DNA from: Flagellimonas hadalis | GTDB lineage: Bacteria; Bacteroidota; Bacteroidia; Flavobacteriales; Flavobacteriaceae | Length of the DNA: 64,000 nt | NCBI RefSeq assembly: GCF_007785775.2 | Contig: NZ_VNIK02000012.1 | Coordinates: forward strand, 1-64,000 | Direction: 5' to 3' | Part shown: in pieces, positions 37,734 through 44,629 of the stretch | Position numbering within the stretch: position 1 is the first letter of the stretch | Layout: every line of letters begins with the position of its first letter | Made by a program: the position numbers and the translations under genes | The notes under the pieces: model-generated | What the model saw: only the letters and a program-made list of their open reading frames with translations | What the model was told of the DNA's origin: nothing | The model's database searches: none

Positions 37734-39191
37734 TCAATTATCGTTCCAAGATATGATATTAAATCCGAACTGTAAAGAAGCGTAGTGACTATCGGCGATG
37801 TTCCCGTAGCCCAAAAGATTGTCGCCCAGTACATAAAAATTTATGGGACCTGCCTGCAAATTCAGTCCAAGACCGATGTTGGTCAACGAATATTTATCGA
37901 CGGTGTAGGTCGTCTTCAACGAAAGGCCCCTTCCTACTCTTTTTTGATAAAATCCGGTCAATGCGGCCTGAATGCCCCTTGGTCTTTTGATCATATAGAG
38001 CTGACCTCCCACGCTGTTCCTATAAAAATCACTGTTGGCCCCATCTCCTGTGTTTATGGCACAGCCACAGTTCTCCGACCAGCTTCTCCCTCCTTCCCCA
38101 AAATCATATCGAATGGAGCCATAGGCCTTTATCGGTCTTAACGAAATATAACTGGACTGGTTTTCCCCATGGGGCAGTGCCTCATCAATTTCATCCACAA
38201 GGTCTTGCCAAAGGTCGTTGTTAACATTGTCGATATCCTCGGGTAGAAAAACCGTGATTCCCTCGGTGCTTGCAGTGCCTTCAAGAGTATAGTTCCAAAC
38301 ATCGTTTGAATTATAAATAAAACCCACATCCAAAATACTGCCCGTTATAGTGGTCTGCGGGTTCAGTTGATGGGTGAATCCGGCATCGAAACCCAGTCCA
38401 AGGTTCCCCCCGAGCAATACACGCTCGGTGAACAGGCTGGTGAGGTCTTTTCTGGTGGTCCCGGTATCCTCGTCAACAATGTCATAAAATCCTTTCACAC
38501 CAGAGGTCTGCAATTGCATGTCGGCCACTATGATACTGTTATAAATATTGTCCTGTCCCTGCACGGTTCGGAACGAGCCTGAATTTTTGATGGACTGAAA
38601 CTGAAAAATACTGGAATATAATTTTGCCCTGGCCCCAATGGTCAAAGTATTGTTGACTTTCCTATTGATGCCAAAATGGAACACATTCACCATCTCCCCC
38701 CTTAGGCTCAAATCGCCCAGGTCAAAACTCCTACCGATATTGCTCCCGCCATTGCCCTCAAAGGCCAACAGGGCCAAATCCTTGGGCCAGTAACTTATGA
38801 TGTCCATTTCACCGTACATCCCGAAGGAATAGTAGTCATCTGGTCTATTCTTGCCCCGAAAACCGATATTGAAGCCCTCTATCTGGCTGGTGGAACCAAA
38901 ATCGTCCCTTCTGGTCATCACGTCCAAAACACGCTCCTGTACCTTTGTGGTAAAATCCACTCCGTCATCGGCAAAAAGGTCATTCACGGTGACCCCACTG
39001 GTCGAAGCTTGGAAAAATAGCCCTGAAATCATGGGAACCCCAACATGCCAACGCTGCGAGGTCTTCATCCCCGGGTTGAGCATCAACGCCTGTGGGATTT
39101 CATTGAAATCGTAGAGCAATTGTCTATTTTGGGCATGGATGGAAGAAATCCCAAAAACAGCTATAAGTATAGTTTTGAGGAATCCTCTCAT
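37734..39191 (-). CDS. DUF5723-family outer-membrane protein
   Basis: A 485-residue protein with signal peptide (TILIAVFGISSIHAQ) and many alternating beta-strands ending in an aromatic-rich terminus, consistent with an outer-membrane barrel. Motifs ALMLNPG, WHVGVPMISGLFFQASTSG and LGLNLQAGPINFYVLGDNLL match the DUF5723 group recalled from Bacteroidota; it shows a weak resemblance to PorP/SprF-type barrels. Its start overlaps the lipoprotein gene stop by 4 bases (ATGA). Function unknown; assembly or surface role is a guess. Confidence 0.75.
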   Translation of the reverse strand: MRGFLKTILIAVFGISSIHAQNRQLLYDFNEIPQALMLNPGMKTSQRWHVGVPMISGLFFQASTSGVTVNDLFADDGVDFTTKVQERVLDVMTRRDDFGSTSQIEGFNIGFRGKNRPDDYYSFGMYGEMDIISYWPKDLALLAFEGNGGSNIGRSFDLGDLSLRGEMVNVFHFGINRKVNNTLTIGARAKLYSSIFQFQSIKNSGSFRTVQGQDNIYNSIIVADMQLQTSGVKGFYDIVDEDTGTTRKDLTSLFTERVLLGGNLGLGFDAGFTHQLNPQTTITGSILDVGFIYNSNDVWNYTLEGTASTEGITVFLPEDIDNVNNDLWQDLVDEIDEALPHGENQSSYISLRPIKAYGSIRYDFGEGGRSWSENCGCAINTGDGANSDFYRNSVGGQLYMIKRPRGIQAALTGFYQKRVGRGLSLKTTYTVDKYSLTNIGLGLNLQAGPINFYVLGDNLLGYGNIADSHYASLQFGFNIISWNDN

Positions 39192-39739
39192 TTTAAACGG
39201 AATATAAATTCTGCAGCGGAACTCAACGAGATTTTGGGTTCCGGGTGGGAAGAAACACTTGTTGCATCACCCAAATTCCTGCCCGTGACCCTCAGACTGG
39301 AGGTATTTGTGAGAATGGAAAGGTTTAGACCGCCTGGACCATAAGTAACCTCCCGGGTAAATGTTTCCGAAGGATTGGCCTCTACTGTAAATGCTTCTTG
39401 GTATAGGGGATTTCCTGATTCATCCAAAAACTCAATCCTGATATCCGCTCGTTTGCTGGTCGTATTCTCAATTTCGTAGATGATCACGCCTTCCAATAAG
39501 CGCTCTGCCACGTACGTTTCGTTGAACGCATCAAAGTTTATGGTTTGGGAATAAAATGTACCAAATCCCCCGGCCGAATTGATGGTTTCCTCATCCGATT
39601 CCAGATAGAATATGCCGGAAGCCAAGGTTGGTGTCACACTGAGGTCATCAATTTGGCTAAAATCCTGTTCTTCTGTGCAGGAAGAAAGCAACAACATGAT
39701 GATTGAAGCAAAAAGCACATGGAAAAACAATTTTTTCAT
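39188..39739 (-). CDS. Hypothetical lipoprotein
   Basis: A 183-residue protein with a lipoprotein signal peptide ending LLLSSCTEE (lipobox Cys). ATG 39739 begins MKKLFFHVLF; the frame extends to 39757. The mature part looks like one beta-sandwich domain with TSKRADIRIEFLDESGNPLYQ and a VEANPSETFTREVTY segment. I know no functional assignment. Translationally coupled to the downstream DUF5723 gene. Confidence 0.75.
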   Translation of the reverse strand: MKKLFFHVLFASIIMLLLSSCTEEQDFSQIDDLSVTPTLASGIFYLESDEETINSAGGFGTFYSQTINFDAFNETYVAERLLEGVIIYEIENTTSKRADIRIEFLDESGNPLYQEAFTVEANPSETFTREVTYGPGGLNLSILTNTSSLRVTGRNLGDATSVSSHPEPKISLSSAAEFIFRLK

Positions 39740-39797
39740 AGCCAAAAGCATTTTCAAGAGTAGTGTAACAGAGGTATGCCGTTCTTACTATATAACT

Positions 39798-40487
39798 CTA
39801 TAAAATGCTTTTTATTTCAATAAGATCGTAGATAGTTTTGCAAACATCATGGTTGGCTTCGTTATTGGAATTGAAGTGTACCACCTGCATTCCCATGGCC
39901 TTGGCCCCCAAAATATCCGCTTCCAAGTTGTCGCCCACCATGAGTGTATGCCTTGGTTCAACTTTGGCCCTGCTCAGGGCCAGCTCAAAAATGTAGGGGT
40001 CGGGTTTCTTTACCCCGGCCATTTCAGAATTGATGATCTGATCGAAGTAATGATGGATATTGCTCCCCTTGAGCTTTCGTTCCTGGACTTCTTCAAAACC
40101 ATTGGTGATGATGTGCAATCGGTACTTTGGAAAAAGGTATTCCAGTACTTCGACAGTGTTGGGCAACAGATGGACGAACGAGGGCAGATGTTCTATATAT
40201 TCATGGGACAAGGCATCGATGATCTCGTCCGTCACGGACGCTTTCAAGATGTCAAAAGTGCGCCGTAAACGTTGGTAGCGGAGTTCCGATTGTGTGATCC
40301 CATTTTCGCGGTAGAGCTTCCACATCTCAAAATTGATCGGGGAATAGATTTCCAAAAACCCGTTGAGATCGACTTTCACCCGGTTACTTTCCAAAATCTT
40401 GGCAAAGGTGAGTGCCGAATTTCTTTCAAAGTCCCATAACGTATGGTCAAGGTCAAAGAAAACATCCGTTACCTTATGATCAAACAT
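39798..40487 (-). CDS. yjjG: YjjG-family noncanonical pyrimidine nucleotidase (HAD superfamily)
   Basis: A 229-residue HAD phosphatase. Motif I FFDLDHTLWDF with the two Asp, motif II (HIITNG), motif III Lys (SEMAGVKKPDPYIF) and motif IV GDNLEADILGAKAMG are all present. YjjG-type enzymes remove the phosphate of noncanonical pyrimidine nucleotides (house-cleaning). It overlaps the upstream deacetylase-like gene by 8 bases in the radC operon. Confidence 0.88.
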   Translation of the reverse strand: MFDHKVTDVFFDLDHTLWDFERNSALTFAKILESNRVKVDLNGFLEIYSPINFEMWKLYRENGITQSELRYQRLRRTFDILKASVTDEIIDALSHEYIEHLPSFVHLLPNTVEVLEYLFPKYRLHIITNGFEEVQERKLKGSNIHHYFDQIINSEMAGVKKPDPYIFELALSRAKVEPRHTLMVGDNLEADILGAKAMGMQVVHFNSNNEANHDVCKTIYDLIEIKSIL

Positions 40488-41775
40488 AGTATCTCTTTAA
40501 AAAAGATTGATAGAGCTCCATCCAGTCCAGGTGTTGCTTGCCGCCCAACAATTCGTTGGAGAACACAACAATGAAATCCCCTTTCACTTGCTTGACCAAG
40601 CGGTACATCTTATCCATTTTCTCGAAGATCTCCTCCTTGCTGCGATAGTTCACCAAGGCATAATCGTGTACGGCAAAGGGATGCACTCTCAGCGGTTGCC
40701 TCACTTCCATATTGATGTCATAAAAATGGAAGGGTGTGCAGGTCCCGGCCCTGAACCCGACTTCGTGGGTATAGCCCATGGAGAAATCGTCCGTAAACTC
40801 TGTTTCCACCAAATTACGATAGGTGGCGGGAACATTCACCCTGTTGTACCGTAGTCTAGAGTAGGTAACCGGCCTGTTGATCAGATTGCCCAATTGATTT
40901 TTCTCTTGTTTCAACACGGTTTTGTCCGTAGAGGATAAAAATGAAGTGCTGAGCGACACCTCACTGTAATCCGCCACTGATTTTATCAGATACCTGAACT
41001 TGTTATGGTTTGTGGAGACATTCTTATCATGGGCCGAATGTCTGGCAAACTGAAAGAAGAACATGGTCTTTATGGGAAACTTTTTGTGGATGTCGATGAG
41101 CTCGTAAAAATTGTCAAACGGGTCTTTCTTCAAGCCCAACAGGACTGAGAATCGGTCCAGTATACTGCGAAACTTAAAATTCCCAAGGTCGATGAAAAAA
41201 CCCCCAAGGGTCCTGGCCAAACCGCGCATGGCAAAGGCATGCGAAGTGGTGACATTGATGATGGACGTGAAGCGATACGATTTTTCCTTGTGCTCAAGGT
41301 CTGGAAAACGCTGTTGGAGCGCATCCAATAGTTTGAAGGCCCATAGATCCACCACGGGCAGTTCCAAAAAGTTGTTCTGGTAGGCAATGCTCTCCTTGAC
41401 CGGAAACCGGCCTACGCTATCCTTCACATGGGGAAGGTATTCCTCGTAACGGCTCAGAAGAAAAAAACTAGCCGAAAAAATATCGAAAGGCAAAGTGCTC
41501 TTGTCCCCTGACGAGAAAAAACAGGGCACACCTTCCCAGTCCACTACCTTGATATCCAAATCGTTGATACCCTGCTCGAACAAGAGGTCATTGCTTCGTA
41601 TAAAAAATTCATTTTGGAGGGGCTGCTTGGAGTAGGTCATCTTGGGGCCGGTATGCTTGATAAAATCCTCCACCTTGGTGGTAAAGGTGATTTCTATCCC
41701 CAATATTTTTTCAAATAGCTGTCTTGCCGTGTAGGTGAGTCTGTTCGTGATCTTATGGGTGAATATCAGCAACAT
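40480..41775 (-). CDS. Polysaccharide-deacetylase-like protein with degenerate active site
   Basis: A 431-residue protein with the overall sequence of flavobacterial NodB-like deacetylases (recalled as the DUF7033/deacetylase group): SASFFLLSRYEEYLPHVKDSVGRFP (101-125), the GG-FIDLGN segment, KDPFDNFYEL, FARHSAHDKNVS (243-254) and MGYTHEVGFRAGTCTPFHFYD (333-353). The expected metal/catalytic residues appear changed: the DVD of motif 1 reads NVT (174-176), the HPSY of motif 2 reads STSF (276-279), and the SRxH motif reads SRLRY (306-310). No signal peptide. Probably a pseudo-enzyme or altered activity. It is 2 bases after radC. Confidence 0.75.
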   Translation of the reverse strand: MLLIFTHKITNRLTYTARQLFEKILGIEITFTTKVEDFIKHTGPKMTYSKQPLQNEFFIRSNDLLFEQGINDLDIKVVDWEGVPCFFSSGDKSTLPFDIFSASFFLLSRYEEYLPHVKDSVGRFPVKESIAYQNNFLELPVVDLWAFKLLDALQQRFPDLEHKEKSYRFTSIINVTTSHAFAMRGLARTLGGFFIDLGNFKFRSILDRFSVLLGLKKDPFDNFYELIDIHKKFPIKTMFFFQFARHSAHDKNVSTNHNKFRYLIKSVADYSEVSLSTSFLSSTDKTVLKQEKNQLGNLINRPVTYSRLRYNRVNVPATYRNLVETEFTDDFSMGYTHEVGFRAGTCTPFHFYDINMEVRQPLRVHPFAVHDYALVNYRSKEEIFEKMDKMYRLVKQVKGDFIVVFSNELLGGKQHLDWMELYQSFLKRYYV

Positions 41776-41777
41776 GG

Positions 41778-42476
41778 CTATAGGATTCCTTTGTCTGCGA
41801 AGCTAAGATATTGGTGCTGGGCCACGATCAAGTGGTCCAAGACCCTTATATCCAACGCTTCCGATGCTTTTTTCAGCTTTTCCGTGATCTGTTTGTCCGC
41901 CAAACTGGGTTTTAGGGTTCCCGATGGATGGTTGTGTGCCAAAATGATGCCCACGGCTCCCAGTTCCAACGCCTGTTTCATCACCAACCGCACATCTACC
42001 AAAGTACCCGTGATGCCTCCCTTGCTCAACTGTGATTTATGGACGACCTTGTTGGAATTGTTCAGGTACAGGATCCAGAATTCTTCGTGCGGCAACTCCC
42101 CTATCAACGGATATAACAACTCAAAGGCATCTTTGCTGCTTGTTATGGCCGTGATTTTCTTGGTATCGTCCGTCCTCCTTCGGCGGCCCATTTCGAGTGC
42201 AGCGGCTATGCTCACTGCTTTTGCCTCCCCAATGCCCTTGAACCTCATCAATTGGTTCACGGAAAGTTTGCCCAACTCATTGAGATTGTGGCCCACAGAG
42301 GCCAAAATGCGTTTGGCGAGCTCCACGGCACTTTCATCACGGCTTCCAGAGCCTATCAGAATGGCTATCAGTTCTGCATCCGACAAGACAAAACAGCCTT
42401 TCTGGACCAATTTTTCCCTTGGCTTGTCATCGTCGGCCCAATTCTTAATGGAAAAGGAAGCTAATTTTTCTTGCAT
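41778..42476 (-). CDS. radC: RadC-family JAB/MPN protein
   Basis: A 232-residue protein with N-terminal helix-hairpin-helix sequence (LSVNQLMRFKGIGEAKAVSIAAALEMGRR) and a C-terminal JAMM metalloprotease-like domain, HNHPSGTLKPSLAD (the HxH-x10-D metal motif). The family was named for DNA repair, but its activity is unproven. First gene of a six-gene operon. A near-consensus -7 box TATCTTTA (minus strand, 42488-42481) ends 4 bases before ATG. Confidence 0.9.
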   Translation of the reverse strand: MQEKLASFSIKNWADDDKPREKLVQKGCFVLSDAELIAILIGSGSRDESAVELAKRILASVGHNLNELGKLSVNQLMRFKGIGEAKAVSIAAALEMGRRRRTDDTKKITAITSSKDAFELLYPLIGELPHEEFWILYLNNSNKVVHKSQLSKGGITGTLVDVRLVMKQALELGAVGIILAHNHPSGTLKPSLADKQITEKLKKASEALDIRVLDHLIVAQHQYLSFADKGIL

Positions 42477-42500
42477 GGCCTAAAGATAGGAGATTAATTT

Positions 42501-42515
42501 TATGTAATTTACATA
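42501..42515. promoter_or_regulatory. Perfect palindrome between radC and DUF1569 gene
   Basis: tatgtaatttacata: 7-base arms around one central base, in the 54-base gap between two divergent genes. Candidate operator. Confidence 0.4.
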
Positions 42516-42530
42516 GATAAATTCCATCCC

Positions 42531-42983
42531 ATGAAATCACTTTTTGACCCTGCCGCACATACTGAAATCTTATCCAGGGCAGACCAACTGTCCGAGGCTT
42601 CCGTAGGGCAATGGGGCAAAATGACCGTGGGCCAAATGCTGTGCCATTGCCAGTTCCCGCTCAAGGTTGCCCTTGGGGATCATGGTCCTTCAAAGAAGGT
42701 CAATCCGATTATGAAACTCCTTATGAAAAGTTTCAAAAAAAGTATGTACGATGACAAGCCCTGGCGACACAACCTGCCTACCGCCAAGGGCCTCAAGGTT
42801 ACTGATGACAAGGATTTTTCAACGGAAAAGAAAAAATTGATCAAGCTGATCGATGATTTCCATCAGCAAAAGGACAAGAAAGTGTGGGAACCCCATCCCG
42901 TTTTTGGTCACTTCACCCATCATCAATGGGGACAGATGCAGTACAAACACCTGGACCACCATTTGAGGCAGTTTGGTGTTTAG
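42531..42983 (+). CDS. DUF1569 (DinB-superfamily-like) protein
   Basis: A 150-residue soluble, probably four-helix-bundle protein. GQWGKMTVGQMLCHCQFPLKVALGD and the C-terminal HPVFGHFTHHQWGQMQYKHLDHHLRQFGV, with several His placed like DinB metal ligands, match DUF1569. Role unknown; the DinB group includes thiol transferases and metal-binding enzymes. It is divergent from radC and convergent with mpl (2-base gap). Confidence 0.85.
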   Translation: MKSLFDPAAHTEILSRADQLSEASVGQWGKMTVGQMLCHCQFPLKVALGDHGPSKKVNPIMKLLMKSFKKSMYDDKPWRHNLPTAKGLKVTDDKDFSTEKKKLIKLIDDFHQQKDKKVWEPHPVFGHFTHHQWGQMQYKHLDHHLRQFGV

Positions 42984-42985
42984 AC

Positions 42986-44347
42986 CTATTTTAAAAACAC
43001 AGTCCTCAATTTTTCAAAATCGATGCCGCCATAGTTCCCTGAACTCATGAACAATAATGTGGTATCCTTAAAATTCTGGGCGAACAGGTAGTCCTGAAAG
43101 GCCAAGGAATCCGTGAAAATTTGGGCATCCATCCGATTCAAGGCCTCCATGATCTGCTCCTTGGTCACTTCCTGCAACCCTTTCACCTTAACCGATTCCG
43201 GGGAATAAAAGACCACCGCTGTGTCCGCTGCATCCAAAGCCCCACGGTATTGCTCCAAAAACTCAGGGTTCAGGCTGCTGTAGGTGTGCAGTTCCAAACA
43301 GGCGATCAACCGGCGTTGGGGATATTGCTCCTTCACTGCTTTTGTAGTGGCACTGACCTTGCTCGGCGCATGGGCAAAATCCTTGAAGGCCACCCTATCC
43401 CGTCCCTCGACCAGTTTTTCCAGACGCTTGGAAGCCCCTTTAAAGGTGGCCATGGCCTCATAAAAATCCATTTCGTCCACCCCCATTTGTTGGCATATCC
43501 ACTTGGCACCCGCCAAATTGCCCAAATTGTGTCTTCCAAAAATTTCAAGGGGCATTTCGCCATCTGGTGTGTCCAGTAAGGTCTTGCCATCTTCCACTCG
43601 GTACGAAGGGGTGCTGTACGGGAACTTCCGTATGGGATTTTCCGTGGTCTCCACTATTTTCCTTACTTCGATATCTTCCGAATTGTAGGTGATGCTGCCA
43701 CCCTTTACAATGCTGTCCACAAAAATGCGGAACTGCTCCACGTAGTTTTCAAAAGTGGGGAAAACATTGATATGGTCCCATGCAATGCCGCTCAAGAGGG
43801 CAATGTTGGGCCTGTACAAATGGAACTTGGGCCTTCTGTCCGTTGGTGATGAAAGGTATTCATCCCCTTCCAAAACCATAAAATCGTTTTCCTTGGTAAG
43901 ATGCACCATTTTATCAAAGCCATCCAGCTGGGCCCCAACCATATAATCCACCTCAATGTCATGATAGCGAAGCACATGCAAGATCATAGAGGTAATGGTG
44001 GTCTTGCCATGGCTACCTCCAATGACCACCCGGGTTTTGTGCTTGGAATGTTCGTAGAGAAATTCAGGATAGGAAAATATCTTCAACCCCAGTTCTTGGG
44101 CCTTCAACAGTTCTGGGTTATCGGCCTTGGCATGCATGCCCAAGATCACGGCATCCAGACCGCTATGGATTTTTTCGGGGAACCAACCAAAATCCTTAGG
44201 CAACAGACCATTGGCCCGCAACCTGCTCTTGGACGGTTCAAAAATGACATCGTCGCTCCCTGTTATTTCATGGCCCTGTTCCTGCAATGCCAAGGCTAGG
44301 TTGTGCATGGCACTGCCCCCGATGGCTATAAAGTGTATGTGCATCAA
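42986..44347 (-). CDS. mpl: UDP-N-acetylmuramate:L-alanyl-gamma-D-glutamyl-meso-diaminopimelate ligase
   Basis: A 453-residue Mur-ligase-family enzyme that recycles murein tripeptide into UDP-MurNAc-tripeptide. The N-terminal HFIAIGGSAMHNLALALQEQGHEITGSDD, ATP loop VIGGSHGKTTITSM, LEGDEYLSSPTDRRPKF and the C-terminal ALDAADTAVVFYSPESV are typical. Mpl rather than MurC is preferred because of the short GGSAM N-terminus and the lone position outside a mur cluster. Confidence 0.9.
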   Translation of the reverse strand: MMHIHFIAIGGSAMHNLALALQEQGHEITGSDDVIFEPSKSRLRANGLLPKDFGWFPEKIHSGLDAVILGMHAKADNPELLKAQELGLKIFSYPEFLYEHSKHKTRVVIGGSHGKTTITSMILHVLRYHDIEVDYMVGAQLDGFDKMVHLTKENDFMVLEGDEYLSSPTDRRPKFHLYRPNIALLSGIAWDHINVFPTFENYVEQFRIFVDSIVKGGSITYNSEDIEVRKIVETTENPIRKFPYSTPSYRVEDGKTLLDTPDGEMPLEIFGRHNLGNLAGAKWICQQMGVDEMDFYEAMATFKGASKRLEKLVEGRDRVAFKDFAHAPSKVSATTKAVKEQYPQRRLIACLELHTYSSLNPEFLEQYRGALDAADTAVVFYSPESVKVKGLQEVTKEQIMEALNRMDAQIFTDSLAFQDYLFAQNFKDTTLLFMSSGNYGGIDFEKLRTVFLK

Positions 44348-44362
44348 AATTTATTTTCAGGG

Positions 44363-44394
44363 CAAAGATAATGATACCCCAACCCATTCTTCAA
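44363..44394 (-). promoter_or_regulatory. Promoter of mpl
   Basis: Minus-strand TATCTTTG (44370-44363) fits the -7 consensus, with TTG (44394-44392) 21 bases upstream. It ends 15 bases before the mpl ATG. Confidence 0.7.
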
Positions 44395-44453
44395 GAAACA
44401 AGGGGTCCATAAAATGTCATATTGTGCTTTTTTACGGCCATTTACCAGCAATT

Positions 44454-44470
44454 ATGTACAATAAGTACAT
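44454..44470. promoter_or_regulatory. Inverted repeat ATGTAC-N5-GTACAT upstream of adhesin operon
   Basis: Perfect 6-base arms with a 5-base spacer, in the mpl-adhesin divergent gap. A typical size for a dimeric regulator site. Confidence 0.45.
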
Positions 44471-44527
44471 TCCTGAGGTTTCCATTTGTGTTTTTTGATT
44501 AGTTTTACGCCTTCTAACCTCAGGAAT
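44469..44527. repeat. 12-base perfect inverted repeat upstream of adhesin operon
   Basis: Arms attcctgaggtt (44469-44480) and aacctcaggaat (44516-44527) separated by 35 bases. It could fold as a long hairpin in RNA, bind a regulator, or mark a small invertible segment. Confidence 0.55.
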
Positions 44528-44578
44528 TTATCCAGTTGTAACCCCACAACGGATCATCAGTTTTTTTAACTAGTTGTT

Positions 44579-44602
44579 TTTTGATTTTCCCCAAAATCAA
44601 AA
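44579..44602. repeat. 10-base perfect inverted repeat close to adhesin start
   Basis: Arms ttttgatttt (44579-44588) and aaaatcaaaa (44593-44602) around cccc, ending 27 bases before the ATG at 44630. May be an operator or a leader stem-loop. Confidence 0.55.
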
Positions 44603-44629
44603 TGCAATACTTTTTACCTACTTATCACT

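Noticed and set aside
44481-44515. Invertible promoter between the 12-base repeats
   Set aside because: Not claimed as a call: the segment is only 35 bases, no recombinase gene is nearby and no consensus promoter lies inside. Kept only as one option in the finding.
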